Assembly (NCBI RefSeq): GCF_016107685.1
Contig: NZ_JABASY010000003.1
Location: 186,001-250,000, forward strand
DNA length: 64,000 bases
From: Brevibacterium yomogidense
GTDB lineage: Bacteria; Actinomycetota; Actinomycetes; Actinomycetales; Brevibacteriaceae
Reading direction: 5' to 3'
Below the pieces are notes generated by a model. That model made no database searches and had not been told where the DNA came from. It saw nothing but the letters and a program-made list of their open reading frames with translations. The position numbers and the translations under genes were made by a program. The stretch's first letter is position 1; each line of letters begins with the position of its first letter. This document shows positions 34,221-42,932 of the stretch, piece after piece.

Positions 34221-36088
34221 GCCTCTTCACCTTCCTCGAGTTCCCCGGAGAAGTCCGGGCGGATGTCACGCGCGTATTCGATCTGGTCGTTGCTGACGCC
34301 GGCGGCGACCATCGGCCACACCATCGCGTCTGCAGGGACCACGAAGTCGATGACGACGGGACGGTCGTTGATGTCCAGAGCACGCTGGACTGCTTCGTCG
34401 ACGTCCTCGTTGCGGGTCACGCGGATGCCTTCGCAGCCGTACGCGTCCGCAAGCTTCACGAAGTCCGGCACGCGGACGGACTCGTGGCCCGTGTTGAGGT
34501 CGGAGTGCGAGTAGCGGCCGTCGTAGAACAGCGTCTGCCACTGGCGGACCATGCCGAGCGACGAGTTGTTGATGATCGCGACCTTGATCGGGATGTTGTT
34601 GATGACGCACGTGGCCAGTTCCTGATTGGTCATCTGGAAGCAGCCGTCGCCGTCGATCGCCCACACCTGCCGGTCGGGTTCGCCGACCTTCGCGCCCATG
34701 GCCGCCGGCACCGCGTACCCCATCGTGCCGAGCCCACCGGAGTTCAGCCACGACTGCGGCCGCTCGTACTCGACGAACTGCGCGGCCCACATCTGGTGCT
34801 GGCCCACACCTGCGGCGTACACGCCTTCCGGCCCGGTCAGAGCGGAGATCCGCTGGATGACGTACTGCGGATCGCACAGCCCGTCGGTGTTCGACTCGAA
34901 GCCCAGCGGGTAGCTCTTCTTCCAGCCGTTGGCCAGGCCCCACCACGTGGGGCGCTCGTCCTCCAGCGCTGCGGGGCAGTTCGTCCGCAGCTCCGTGAGG
35001 AGCGCGTCCATGACCTCTGCCGCGTCGCCCACGATCGGGACGTCCGCGACACGGTTCTTCCCGATCTCCGCCGGGTCGATGTCCGCGTGGATGACCTTGG
35101 CGGTCGGGGCGAAGGATTCGAGTTCGCCCGTGACACGGTCGTCGAACCGAGAACCGATCGCGATGAGCAGGTCGGATTTCTGGATCGCTGCGACCGCCGG
35201 CACGGTGCCGTGCATGCCGGGCATGCCCAGGTGCTGCGGGTGGGAATCGGGGAACGCTCCGCGTGCCATGAGGGTGGTGGTCACCGGGATGTTCGTCGCC
35301 TCCGCCAGGGCGAGGAGCTCCTTGTGGGCGCCCGAGCGGATGACGCCGCCGCCCACGTAGAACACCGGCTTCTTCGCGTCCGCGATGAGTGCGGCCGCTT
35401 CACGGATCTGCTTCGCGTGCGGGCGATTCACCGGACGGTAGCCGGGCAGGTCGAGTTCCTCATCCCACGTGAACTCGAGCTCCGCCTGCTGCGCGTCCTT
35501 CGTCACGTCGACCAGGACAGGACCGGGACGACCCGTGCTCGCGATGTGGAACGCGGAGCGGATCGCCTGCGGGATGTCCTGGGCGCGGGTGACGAGGAAC
35601 GAGTGCTTCGTCGCGGGCATCGTCATGCCGACGATGTCCGCTTCCTGGAACGCGTCCGTGCCCAGCAGCTTCGACGACTGCTGACCCGTGATCGCGAGGA
35701 GGGGGACGGAATCCATGTGGGCGTCCATGATCGGGGTGACGAGGTTCGTCGCGCCCGGACCCGAGGTCGCCATGCAGACGCCCACACGACCGGTCGCCGC
35801 CGCGTACCCGGTCGCCGCGTGACCTGCGCCCTGCTCGTGGCGGACCAGCACGTGCTGGATGAGCTCCGAGTCGAGCAGCGGGTCGTACGTGGGGAGGATG
35901 GTGCCGCCGGGAAGGCCGAAGACGGTGTCGACGCCCAGCTTCTCGAGGGTGCGGATGATGGCCTGTGCGCCTGTCATCACCTCCGGCTGCGAGCGGACGC
36001 CGCGGATCGCGGCACCGCCCGGAGCGGGCACGGGACTGGGGGTGGGTGTGGTGACGCGGGGACTCTGCGCCTGTGCTGGGCCTGCCAC
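34217..36088 (-). CDS. ilvB: Acetolactate synthase large (catalytic) subunit
   Basis: ThDP-, FAD- and Mg-dependent enzyme that makes acetolactate and acetohydroxybutyrate. The 623-residue protein has an Ala/Pro-rich leader of about 38 residues, then the pyrimidine-binding domain with the catalytic Glu in [16 protein letters not shown], a central FAD domain, and the C-terminal ThDP domain with [15 protein letters not shown] and the metal-binding Asn in [17 protein letters not shown] lies 7 bases before the GTG start. Expression is very likely set by the leader-peptide attenuator at 36191-36292. It is followed by ilvN (4-base overlap) and ilvC. Confidence 0.96.
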   Translation of the reverse strand: MAGPAQAQSPRVTTPTPSPVPAPGGAAIRGVRSQPEVMTGAQAIIRTLEKLGVDTVFGLPGGTILPTYDPLLDSELIQHVLVRHEQGAGHAATGYAAATGRVGVCMATSGPGATNLVTPIMDAHMDSVPLLAITGQQSSKLLGTDAFQEADIVGMTMPATKHSFLVTRAQDIPQAIRSAFHIASTGRPGPVLVDVTKDAQQAELEFTWDEELDLPGYRPVNRPHAKQIREAAALIADAKKPVFYVGGGVIRSGAHKELLALAEATNIPVTTTLMARGAFPDSHPQHLGMPGMHGTVPAVAAIQKSDLLIAIGSRFDDRVTGELESFAPTAKVIHADIDPAEIGKNRVADVPIVGDAAEVMDALLTELRTNCPAALEDERPTWWGLANGWKKSYPLGFESNTDGLCDPQYVIQRISALTGPEGVYAAGVGQHQMWAAQFVEYERPQSWLNSGGLGTMGYAVPAAMGAKVGEPDRQVWAIDGDGCFQMTNQELATCVINNIPIKVAIINNSSLGMVRQWQTLFYDGRYSHSDLNTGHESVRVPDFVKLADAYGCEGIRVTRNEDVDEAVQRALDINDRPVVIDFVVPADAMVWPMVAAGVSNDQIEYARDIRPDFSGELEEGEEA

Positions 36089-36190
36089 GGTGGGCTCCTT
36101 CTAGTGATCGATTCCCTGATGGACGCCTTGAGCGGCGCCCTCATGTCCCGCCCTGCCTGTGCTCCTCACCCCGGGTGGGGTGTCTTGCAC

Positions 36191-36221
36191 AAAAAAACGC
36201 CCTTCCGGTCTGGAAAGGGCG
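36191..36221 (-). terminator. Intrinsic terminator of the ilvBNC attenuator
   Basis: On the minus strand CGCCCTTTCC and GGAAGGGCG (36221-36198) form a 9-base stem with a short loop, immediately followed by seven U residues (36197-36191). It lies between the leader peptide and ilvB, 103 bases before the ilvB start. This canonical U-tract terminator, rare in the window, fits transcription attenuation. Confidence 0.88.
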
Positions 36222-36244
36222 CGCGGGACGTCGTCAGTCGACAG

Positions 36245-36292
36245 CTACGGGGTCACCGCGCGCTGGGTAATGACGACGAGAAGGACGTTCAT
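36245..36292 (-). CDS. ilvBNC leader peptide
   Basis: A 15-residue frame, MNVLLVVITQRAVTP, ends at TAG 24 bases before the terminator stem. Seven of its residues are Val, Leu or Ile, in the run VLLVVI, exactly the amino acids made by the operon. Starvation should stall the ribosome there and let an antiterminator form. The arrangement matches the Corynebacterium glutamicum ilvBNC leader. No Shine-Dalgarno is seen, but TAACAT lies 8 bases before the ATG and could be a -10 box, which would make the leader transcript nearly leaderless. The sequence shows the peptide and terminator; stalling is inferred. Confidence 0.85.
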   Translation of the reverse strand: MNVLLVVITQRAVTP

Positions 36293-36558
36293 GGGTGAGA
36301 TGTTACACAGGTGCGCGCAGCGGTGTCGAATCGCGGAGCAGCAAGTCTCACCCTGTGGGATGGGCGCCGCCGTAGAAGATGGTGGCAGCCGGCACGGCGG
36401 ACGACCCCACGCTCGGTCTCCTCGATGAGAACAGGTCCGGGATCGAATACGTCGTCTACTCCTTCGACTCACCCACACGTCAACACTGCACTGCGCCGAG
36501 CGAGAGGCACAGAGCCCCTCTCCTCACAGCTCAGCCACCGGCATAGGATTGGGGCACC

Positions 36559-38301
36559 ATGCGTGACCTCCTGAGATTCTGGCCTGACATCCGCCCGCGC
36601 GCATGGCGGTATGTGGTGAGCATCCTGCTGGCGCTGGTGTCCACCGGTGTCGGCCTCTTCATCCCCGTCCTCACCGGCCGTGCCGTCGATGGTCCGATCG
36701 CCCAGCGCGACGTCGCGGGCCTCGTCGCCGTCGTCCTGCTCGTCGTCGCCGTGGGGTTCGGTGAGTCGATCGCCCAGCTGGTCCGCCGCATGCTCACCGC
36801 CGGCATGACTGCGGACTGGGAGGTGCTGTGGCGCCGCCGCCTCTTCACGCACCTGCAGGACCTCGACATCGCGCATCATGACGAGTGGGATTCCGGCCAG
36901 ATGCTCTCCCGCGCGACCAACGACCTCACGCAGCTGCGCCGCTTCACCGCGTTCGGGCTGCCGTTCCTCGTCATCACCCCGTGCCTGCTGGTGGTGGGCG
37001 GTGTGATCCTGTCGTTCATCCACCCCGTGTTCGTCGCGCTCCTCGTCCTCATGGCGATCCCGACGATGGTGGGAGTCGCGTGGTTCAACTCCCGCTACAA
37101 GCTCGCCGCCCGCGCCGCGCAGGACACGATGGGTGAGGTCTCCACCTCCGTCGAGGAGTCCGTGCAGGGCATCCGCGTCCTCCTGGCTTTCGGCCGCAGC
37201 CCGTGGGCGGCCGCCCGCTTCCACGCGATCGTCGAACGCCTGCGCGCACACGAACTGGAGAAGGTCCGTCTGGACGCCTGGCTGTTCGGTGCGATCATGC
37301 TGCTGCCGCAGCTGGCACTCGTCGCCTTCGCCGCCGTGGGCGCATGGGGTGTCGTCGCGGGCTGGGCGACGATCGGCCAGACCGTCGCCGCGATCACCCT
37401 CATGATGTACCTGCGCATGCCGATCGAGATGTTCGGCTTCCTGCTGGCCGACGCCCTCATGGCCGCCACCGCCGCGACCCGCTACTGGGAGCTCATGGAC
37501 CGGCGTCCGCGCATCACTGACTCAGGGCTCCCTGACCACGCGCCGCGCGACCCGTCCCCCGGCGTCCTCGAGTTCGACGAGGTCGTCTTCCAGCACGAGG
37601 ATGCGGCGACACCGCTGCTCACGGGCGTCTCGCTTCGGATCGAGCGGGGCGAGACCGTCGCGCTCGTCGGGACTACCGGCAGCGGGAAGACCGCGACGGC
37701 GGCCCTGGTCCCCCGCCTCTTCGACGTGACTCGCGGGGCGGTCCGCGTCGACGGGCACGACGTCCGGGACCTGTCACTGGCCGACCTCCGGTCCCGGATC
37801 GGGGTCGCGTTCGAGGAGCCCATCCTCTTCTCCGCCACCGTCCGCGACAATGTCGCGATGGGCACGCACGCGGTCGACGGGTCCGCCGCGATCGACGACG
37901 ACCGCGTGTGGGAGGCGCTCGAGGTGGCACAGGCCGCTGACTTCGTGCGCGCCCTGCCCGATCGCCTCGACACGGAGGTCGGTGAGCAGGGACTGTCCCT
38001 GTCCGGAGGGCAGCGGCAGCGGATCGCCCTGGCCCGGGCGGTCGCGGGACATCCGCGCTTCCTGGTGCTCGACGACCCGCTGTCCGCCGTCGACGTGGAG
38101 ACGGAGGACCGCGTCCAGTACGGACTGCGGCGCGTGCTCGCCGCGACGACCGCACTCATCGTCGCCCACCGACCGTCCACGGCGGCGCTGGCCGACCGCG
38201 TCGCCGTCATGGACGCCGGCCGCATCGTCGCGGTGGGCGGGCACGAGGAACTGCTCGCCACCTCGGCGGTCTACCGGGAGCTCATGGGGGCGACGGTATG
38301 A
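36559..38301 (+). CDS. ABC exporter half-transporter with degenerate ATP site (subunit 1)
   Basis: Fused transmembrane-ATPase protein of 580 residues: about six helices in residues 10-310 and a nucleotide-binding domain from about 335. Walker A is GTTGSGKT (near 370), the signature LSLSGGQRQRIALARA is canonical (near 480), and Walker B reads FLVLDDPLSAVD, with Asp where the catalytic Glu should be. The switch His is present (LIVAHRPSTA). In heterodimeric exporters such as BmrCD and TM287/288 one subunit carries exactly this Glu-to-Asp change. Its stop overlaps the next gene (ATGA), which encodes the partner. Drugs or lipids are the usual substrates. Confidence 0.92.
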   Translation: MRDLLRFWPDIRPRAWRYVVSILLALVSTGVGLFIPVLTGRAVDGPIAQRDVAGLVAVVLLVVAVGFGESIAQLVRRMLTAGMTADWEVLWRRRLFTHLQDLDIAHHDEWDSGQMLSRATNDLTQLRRFTAFGLPFLVITPCLLVVGGVILSFIHPVFVALLVLMAIPTMVGVAWFNSRYKLAARAAQDTMGEVSTSVEESVQGIRVLLAFGRSPWAAARFHAIVERLRAHELEKVRLDAWLFGAIMLLPQLALVAFAAVGAWGVVAGWATIGQTVAAITLMMYLRMPIEMFGFLLADALMAATAATRYWELMDRRPRITDSGLPDHAPRDPSPGVLEFDEVVFQHEDAATPLLTGVSLRIERGETVALVGTTGSGKTATAALVPRLFDVTRGAVRVDGHDVRDLSLADLRSRIGVAFEEPILFSATVRDNVAMGTHAVDGSAAIDDDRVWEALEVAQAADFVRALPDRLDTEVGEQGLSLSGGQRQRIALARAVAGHPRFLVLDDPLSAVDVETEDRVQYGLRRVLAATTALIVAHRPSTAALADRVAVMDAGRIVAVGGHEELLATSAVYRELMGATV

Positions 38302-40214
38302 CCGACACGACCTCGACCACAGACTCCCGCACCGCGCGGCGCAGCCCGCACGAAACGGACACACTGCCGCCGGACATCGCCCAGCGGGCCCGCCGGCTGC
38401 TGGTCGACCTGGCGCGGCCGGAGCGCAAGGGCTACATCGCCCTGGCGTTCCTGCTGCTGGCGTTCGGGATCGGCAACGCGATCGGACCGGCATTCATCGC
38501 GCAGGCGATGGACCAGGGCATCCCCGCAGCGATCGACGGCGACACCGCAGCGCTGGCCGTCCCCCTCATCGTGTTCCTCCTGGTGACGATCCTGACCGGC
38601 GTCGCTGACTTCTTCGGCACCCGGATGACGGGAACGCTGGCTCAGCGGCTCATGGTCGCGCTGCGCAAGCGTCTCTTCGGGCACGTGCAGAAGCTCGGGA
38701 TCTCGTACCACGAGCGGTCGACGTCCGGTCGGCTGGTCGCCCGGCAGACGTCCGACATGGAGAACATCCAGGTGTTCCTCACCGGGTCGCTGCAGGAGAT
38801 GGCGATCGGGCTCACCGCGATGGGCGCGATCGCTGTGACGCTCATCGTCATGGACGTCCGGCTGGCGATCGTCGTGTTCCTGGGCTTCATCCCGCTGCTC
38901 GCGGTGTCGATCGCCTCGAACCGGGCGCAGCGGCGCAACCAGAGGCGGACCCGAACGGCGATCGCGAAGGTCATCGTCCACATCGTGGAGACCCTGGGCG
39001 GCATCCGCGCCGTCCAGTCGTTCCGCCGCGAGGACGCGAACATCCGCCACATCGTCCACGAGGACTCCGAGTACCGCAACGCGACCGCCGCGAGCCTCCG
39101 CAACGTCGCGTGGTTCGCCGCCAGCACCCGCCTCATCGGCAACCTGTCGATGGCGGCGGTGCTGCTGGTGGGCGGCTGGCTGGTCATCGGCGACACCCTG
39201 CAGATCGGGATGCTCACCGCGTTCCTCCTGTACGTGCGTCGCTTCTACGGCCCGCTCGACGAGCTGGTCCAGGCCGTCACCATGTACCAGTCCGCGTCCG
39301 CCGCCCTGGAGAAGATCACGGCCGTCCTGGACGCCGCACCCGAGGTCGTCGAACCCACCAGCCCCACTCCCCTGCCTGCCCGGGGCGGCTTCCGAGGAGA
39401 GGGCGAACCGGGCCGTCTCCCCGAGGGGGGCGACGGTCACCGGCCGGCGACGTCGGGAGATGACCGGGACCTCGGCGGCGGTCGCCTGGTCGAATTCGAC
39501 GACGTCGAGTTCGCCTACGGCGACGGGGTCCCCGTGCTGCCGCGGTTCGATCTCACGATCCCGGCCGGCCAGACCGTCGCGCTGGTGGGCGCCACGGGCG
39601 CCGGCAAGTCGACCCTCGTGAAGCTGCTCACCCGGTTCTACGACCCGACCGCCGGCCGCGTGCGCCTGGACGGCGTGGATCTGCGGGACGTCGCGGATGC
39701 GGACCTGCGCGCGGCCGCCGTCATGGTGACGCAGGAGTCCTACCTGTTCGGCGGGTCGATCGCGGAGAACATCCGCATCGGACGGCCGGACGCGTCGGAC
39801 GAGGACGTGCGGGTGGCCGCACACGCGGTGGGGCTCACCCCGTTCATCGAGCAGATGCCGGACGGCTTCGCCACCGACGTGCGCAAGCGCGGCGGACGCC
39901 TGTCGTCGGGACAGCGCCAGCTCGTGAGCTTCGCACGCGCGTTCCTCGCAGACCCGGACGTGCTGGTCCTCGACGAGGCGACCGCCCACCTCGACATCCC
40001 CTCGGAGCGGCAGGTGCAGGAGGCGCTGGCGACCGTGCTGGAAGGCCGGACCGCGGTCATCATCGCCCACCGGCTGTCCACCGTGGAGATCGCGGACCGG
40101 GTGCTTGTCATGGAGGCCGGCCGGATCATCGAGGACGGCGCGCCGGGGGTGCTCATCGACTCCGGTGGGCGGTTCGCCCGGCTGCACAGCGCGTGGGAGG
40201 ACTCCCGCGCGTAG
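38298..40214 (+). CDS. ABC exporter half-transporter with intact ATP site (subunit 2)
   Basis: Partner of the preceding subunit, 638 residues. The transmembrane domain spans about 40-340; the ATPase domain starts near 396. Walker A is GATGAGKST (near 431), Walker B VLVLDEATAHLD has the catalytic Glu, and the signature is LSSGQ rather than LSGGQ. Together with subunit 1 this gives one active and one degenerate ATP site. The linker (about 350-395) is unusually long and Gly/Arg/Asp-rich (LPARGGFRGEGEPGRLPEGG ...) and contains a REP-like palindrome at the DNA level, an apparent in-frame insertion. The gene may be controlled by the convergent OhrR/MarR-like regulator. Confidence 0.92.
   Translation: MTDTTSTTDSRTARRSPHETDTLPPDIAQRARRLLVDLARPERKGYIALAFLLLAFGIGNAIGPAFIAQAMDQGIPAAIDGDTAALAVPLIVFLLVTILTGVADFFGTRMTGTLAQRLMVALRKRLFGHVQKLGISYHERSTSGRLVARQTSDMENIQVFLTGSLQEMAIGLTAMGAIAVTLIVMDVRLAIVVFLGFIPLLAVSIASNRAQRRNQRRTRTAIAKVIVHIVETLGGIRAVQSFRREDANIRHIVHEDSEYRNATAASLRNVAWFAASTRLIGNLSMAAVLLVGGWLVIGDTLQIGMLTAFLLYVRRFYGPLDELVQAVTMYQSASAALEKITAVLDAAPEVVEPTSPTPLPARGGFRGEGEPGRLPEGGDGHRPATSGDDRDLGGGRLVEFDDVEFAYGDGVPVLPRFDLTIPAGQTVALVGATGAGKSTLVKLLTRFYDPTAGRVRLDGVDLRDVADADLRAAAVMVTQESYLFGGSIAENIRIGRPDASDEDVRVAAHAVGLTPFIEQMPDGFATDVRKRGGRLSSGQRQLVSFARAFLADPDVLVLDEATAHLDIPSERQVQEALATVLEGRTAVIIAHRLSTVEIADRVLVMEAGRIIEDGAPGVLIDSGGRFARLHSAWEDSRA
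39421..39482. repeat. REP-like GC palindrome, copy C (inside the ABC exporter gene)
   Basis: Read on the minus strand from 39482, it begins ACCGCCGCCGAGGTCCCGGT, matching copies A and B at 21 of 22 positions. The other arm (about 39421-39445) is degenerate. It is in frame and encodes part of the linker between membrane and ATPase domains. Confidence 0.7.
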
Positions 40215-40235
40215 GGGGCGGGCGCCCATGTGCTG

Positions 40236-40685
40236 TCAGTCTTCGGAGCTGCGCTCGACGCGTTCGATGAGCGCATGGAGGGTGTCGCGCAGGGACGCGA
40301 GCTCCTCGATGTCCATCTCGAGGTTCGCGAGGATGGCACCGGGGATCGGCTTCGCGCGCTCCCGCAGCGCCCGGCCCGCGACCGTGAGGCCGACGAGGCG
40401 GATCCGCTCATCCTCCGGTGCGGCGACGCGCGTGATGTAGCCCGCCTTCTCCAGTCGGGTGAGCAGCGGCGACAGTGTGGCGGGCTCCAGGCGGACGACC
40501 CGCGCCAAGTCGCCCTGACGGCGCGGCTCCTCTTCCCACAGCGCGAGCATCACGAGATACTGCGGGTGGGTGATCCCCAGGGGGGCGAGGAGGGGCCCGT
40601 ACATGCCCACCACGGATCGCGAGGCGACGGCGAGTGCGAAGCAGACCTGCTCGTCCAAGCGGAGGAGATCACGTTGGGAGTCCAC
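40236..40685 (-). CDS. MarR-family regulator, OhrR-like peroxide sensor
   Basis: Winged-helix repressor of 149 residues. LDEQVCFALAVASRSVVGMY near the start places Cys15 where OhrR proteins keep their peroxide-reactive cysteine, and LAPLGITHPQYLVMLALWEE, the recognition region LEPATLSPLLTRLEKAGYI and the wing DERIRL fit this subgroup. OhrR proteins repress an organic-hydroperoxide peroxidase (Ohr), but none is seen here. The nearest divergent target is a 108-residue unknown protein, with a dyad between them at 40746-40761. Alternatively it may act on the convergent ABC exporter. Confidence 0.85.
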   Translation of the reverse strand: MDSQRDLLRLDEQVCFALAVASRSVVGMYGPLLAPLGITHPQYLVMLALWEEEPRRQGDLARVVRLEPATLSPLLTRLEKAGYITRVAAPEDERIRLVGLTVAGRALRERAKPIPGAILANLEMDIEELASLRDTLHALIERVERSSED

Positions 40686-40745
40686 GCGATGAGGCTACAC
40701 CTCGCCCGCACCAGCCCCGGCACAGACACAAGCCGCATGATAAAA

Positions 40746-40761
40746 TTAGTGCACAAACTAA
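40746..40761. promoter_or_regulatory. Likely operator of the OhrR-like regulator
   Basis: TTAGT (40746-40750) and ACTAA (40757-40761) form a dyad with a 6-base spacer in an AT-rich patch of otherwise GC-rich DNA. It lies 61 bases upstream of the regulator and 96 bases before the divergent small gene, so one site could control both. Confidence 0.55.
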
Positions 40762-40856
40762 AGCGGAGAACACACCGCTCGGAGTCCCTCGCAAAGCCGG
40801 CGCGACACACGGGACATCCAGACCCGCCACCTGCACGGCCGAGGAGATGTCACCCC

Positions 40857-41183
40857 ATGTCACACGAGAAGAATCCTGGCCCCCTCACCCCTCACGGGAC
40901 GGACGGACACGGCCCGGAGGAGCCTTCAGCCGAAGAGCCGTCTGCGGTCTTCGCCGAGGATGAGGACGACACTGCTGCGGATGCCCCTATGGAGAAGCCG
41001 CGCGGGGAGGACGGCTTCGGCCTCTGGTACCGCTTCTTCTTCCGGTTCCAATACCTGCTGCTGCACATCATCGGCCCGCCCCGACTGTCCCGCAGCATGG
41101 ATCCCCGCACCCGCATGAAAGCCGACTACGACAGGCGCAAGGCACTGCGTCAGCAGTGGAAGGCGTCCCGGAGGGGAGCCTGA
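40857..41183 (+). CDS. Small unknown protein divergent from the OhrR-like regulator
   Basis: Predicted 108-residue protein, not recognised. The N-terminal half is acidic and Pro/Glu/Asp-rich (EEPSAEEPSAVFAEDEDD); the second half is aromatic and basic: FGLWYRFFFRFQYLLLHIIG, then DPRTRMKADYDRRKALRQQW. The hydrophobic patch could be a membrane-associating helix. GAGGAG lies 8 bases before ATG 40857. It should be expressed from the region holding the OhrR-type operator, suggesting a role in oxidative or solvent stress; that is inference from position only. Confidence 0.6.
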   Translation: MSHEKNPGPLTPHGTDGHGPEEPSAEEPSAVFAEDEDDTAADAPMEKPRGEDGFGLWYRFFFRFQYLLLHIIGPPRLSRSMDPRTRMKADYDRRKALRQQWKASRRGA

Positions 41184-41208
41184 TCCGCACCGCTCCCTGC
41201 GCACGCCC

Positions 41209-41250
41209 GTCCTGGAATGGGTTCCGGGGCGGGCTGTGTTGTTCCAGGAC
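41209..41250. other. Long-loop inverted repeat before the FAD oxidoreductase gene
   Basis: GTCCTGGAA (41209-41217) and TTCCAGGAC (41242-41250) pair perfectly over 9 bases with a 24-base loop. It lies after the small unknown gene and about 30 bases before the oxidoreductase start. It may be a terminator for the former or a leader structure or operator for the latter. Confidence 0.45.
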
Positions 41251-41280
41251 ACGCGGCGACACCGAAGGAGTGTGGTCATA

Positions 41281-42540
41281 ATGCAGATTGCAACAGCACC
41301 GGGCGCAGAGGCGCGGCCCGACACCGCAGGCACCGCTTTCGACTACGTGATCGTGGGGGCTGGGATCGCAGCAGCGTCCGCAGCGCGCTCCCTCCGACGC
41401 AATGACCCGGACGGCACGATCGCGATCCTGGGGCGGGAACCGGACGGTCCCTTCTACCGCCCCGACCTGTCCAAGACGCTGTGGGTGGACGAGTCCGCAC
41501 AGCTGGACTCGGGGTGGCTGCTGGACGAGAATACAGGCGCGGAGTTGAGGACCGGGACCACGGTCACGGCGATCGATGCGGAAGCGAAGACGCTGACACT
41601 GTCGGACACGTCCACGGTCACTTACAGTCGCCTGCTTCTGGCGACGGGGTCGGAACCCCGGAACCTGGAGCTGCCGATGTCCGACCGCATCCTCTACTAC
41701 CGGACGGTCGAGGACTACCGGCGGCTGCGCGCACTCGCCCGCCCCGGCAGCCGTGCGGTCGTGGTGGGCGGCGGCTACATCGGTGCGGAGATCGCCGCGG
41801 CGCTGGCGCAGAACTCCGTCGACGTCACCCTGCTCATGCGCGGCACGACGGTCCAGGGTCACATGTTCCCGCCGCGCCTGGCGGAGGAGGTGACGCAGAC
41901 GTACCGCGATCGCGGAGTCACCGTCATCGGCGGTTCCGGTGCCTACGGGGTGAGCGACCACACGGACCACGTCATCGTCGCCGACGCGGACGGGGAGACC
42001 CACACCGCCGATGTCGTCGTCGTGGGCGTGGGCGTCATTCCCAACGACCAGGTCGCACAGCAGGCGGGGATCACGGTGGACGACGGGATCGTCGTCGACG
42101 AGCACCTGGCGACCAGTGCCGCGGACGTGTGGGCGGCGGGAGACGTCGCCCGCTACGATGATCCGCTGCTGGGCCGCCGCCGGGTGGAGCACGTCAACAA
42201 TGCGAAGCGGATGGGCACGATCGCCGGGCGGAACATGGCCCGGTCCCGCACCGGGACCAAGGAGCAGGATCCCTACGCGTACACGCCGTTCTTCTGGTCG
42301 GACCTCTTCGACTACGGGTATGAGGCGGTGGGTGTCCTCGATGCGTCACTGGAGACGGTCGAGGACTTCACGGACGACCGCACCGCCGGTGTCGTGTACT
42401 ACCTGGACGAGGGCGCCGTGCGCGGCGTGCTCCTGTGGAACGTGTGGGACTCCGTCGAGAAGGCCAAGCAGGTGATGGAGCAGTCGAAGACGGAACCGCT
42501 GGGAGCAGACGACCTCATCGGCCGGATCGCACTCGAGTGA
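41281..42540 (+). CDS. FAD-dependent NAD(P)H oxidoreductase, ferredoxin-reductase-like
   Basis: Flavoprotein of 419 residues from ATG 41281. It has the FAD motif YVIVGAGIAAASAARSLRR, the ATG motif LLLATGSEPR, the NAD(P) motif VVVGGGYIGAEIAAALAQN and the second FAD motif VWAAGDVARY. The order and length match ferredoxin or rubredoxin reductases of aromatic dioxygenases and AIF-like proteins; it lacks the CxxC of thioredoxin-type enzymes. The C-terminal domain has SDLFDYGYEAVG. AAGGAG lies 11 bases upstream; an in-frame GTG at 41272 is an alternative start. No partner ferredoxin or oxygenase is nearby, so the electron acceptor is unknown. Confidence 0.85.
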   Translation: MQIATAPGAEARPDTAGTAFDYVIVGAGIAAASAARSLRRNDPDGTIAILGREPDGPFYRPDLSKTLWVDESAQLDSGWLLDENTGAELRTGTTVTAIDAEAKTLTLSDTSTVTYSRLLLATGSEPRNLELPMSDRILYYRTVEDYRRLRALARPGSRAVVVGGGYIGAEIAAALAQNSVDVTLLMRGTTVQGHMFPPRLAEEVTQTYRDRGVTVIGGSGAYGVSDHTDHVIVADADGETHTADVVVVGVGVIPNDQVAQQAGITVDDGIVVDEHLATSAADVWAAGDVARYDDPLLGRRRVEHVNNAKRMGTIAGRNMARSRTGTKEQDPYAYTPFFWSDLFDYGYEAVGVLDASLETVEDFTDDRTAGVVYYLDEGAVRGVLLWNVWDSVEKAKQVMEQSKTEPLGADDLIGRIALE

Positions 42541-42591
42541 AGCTGCGGCTCATCGCCACCCTGCCCTCGCGGCACTGAATGTTGAGTTTCC

Positions 42592-42620
42592 TTGACACGC
42601 CTGTGTTAAGTCTGTTTAAC
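42592..42620 (+). promoter_or_regulatory. Promoter of the XRE/membrane-protein operon
   Basis: TTGACA (42592-42597) is a consensus -35 box, and TTTAAC 17 bases later (42615-42620) is a reasonable -10 box. It is one of the best sigma-70-type promoters in the window and is overlapped by two repressor-like dyads. Confidence 0.7.
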
Positions 42621-42645
42621 ATGGACATGTCAAACATTCTTAACA
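42604..42645. promoter_or_regulatory. Two tandem operators for the XRE regulator
   Basis: TGTTAA-N6-TTAACA at 42604-42621 and TGTCAA-N6-TTAACA at 42628-42645 are near-identical dyads with centres 24 bases apart. The first covers the -10 region and the second ends 14 bases before the ATG. A repressor dimer at each site would shut the promoter, so XRE autoregulation is likely. Confidence 0.7.
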
Positions 42646-42659
42646 CGGGAAGGGTGGTC

Positions 42660-42932
42660 ATGCCGGACTCACATCGCTCCCACCCGCACGGGACCGCCGC
42701 GCAATCGGTGGTCGCACCATCAGCGGAGGGCGCCTCCCCGATCCGCGCGCTGCGCAAGTCCGCCGGCCTCACGCAGGGTCAGTTGGGACAGCATGCGGGG
42801 GTCACGCGACAGACGATCGCCGCCATCGAGAAGGGCGACTACGCGCCCAGCGTCTACCTGGCACTGCGCATCGCGCAGCGCCTCGATTCCACCGTCGAAC
42901 ACCTCTTCCCTCTGGACAAGGAGCCGTCATGA
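42660..42932 (+). CDS. XRE-family transcriptional regulator
   Basis: Small repressor of about 90 residues with a single helix-turn-helix in the second half: IRALRKSAGLTQGQLGQHAG, then VTRQTIAAIEKGDYAPSVYL and ALRIAQRLDSTVEHLF. The first 30 residues are Ser/His/Ala-rich and unstructured. ATG 42660 has GGGAAGGG upstream; an earlier ATG at 42621 lies inside the operator. The stop overlaps the ATG of the membrane protein gene (ATGA). It very likely represses its own operon through the paired dyads. Confidence 0.88.
   Translation: MPDSHRSHPHGTAAQSVVAPSAEGASPIRALRKSAGLTQGQLGQHAGVTRQTIAAIEKGDYAPSVYLALRIAQRLDSTVEHLFPLDKEPS

Noticed and set aside
38271-40229. A minus-strand frame of about 650 codons across the second ABC exporter gene
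   Set aside because: Low-complexity antisense reading; the plus-strand exporter motifs are unambiguous.
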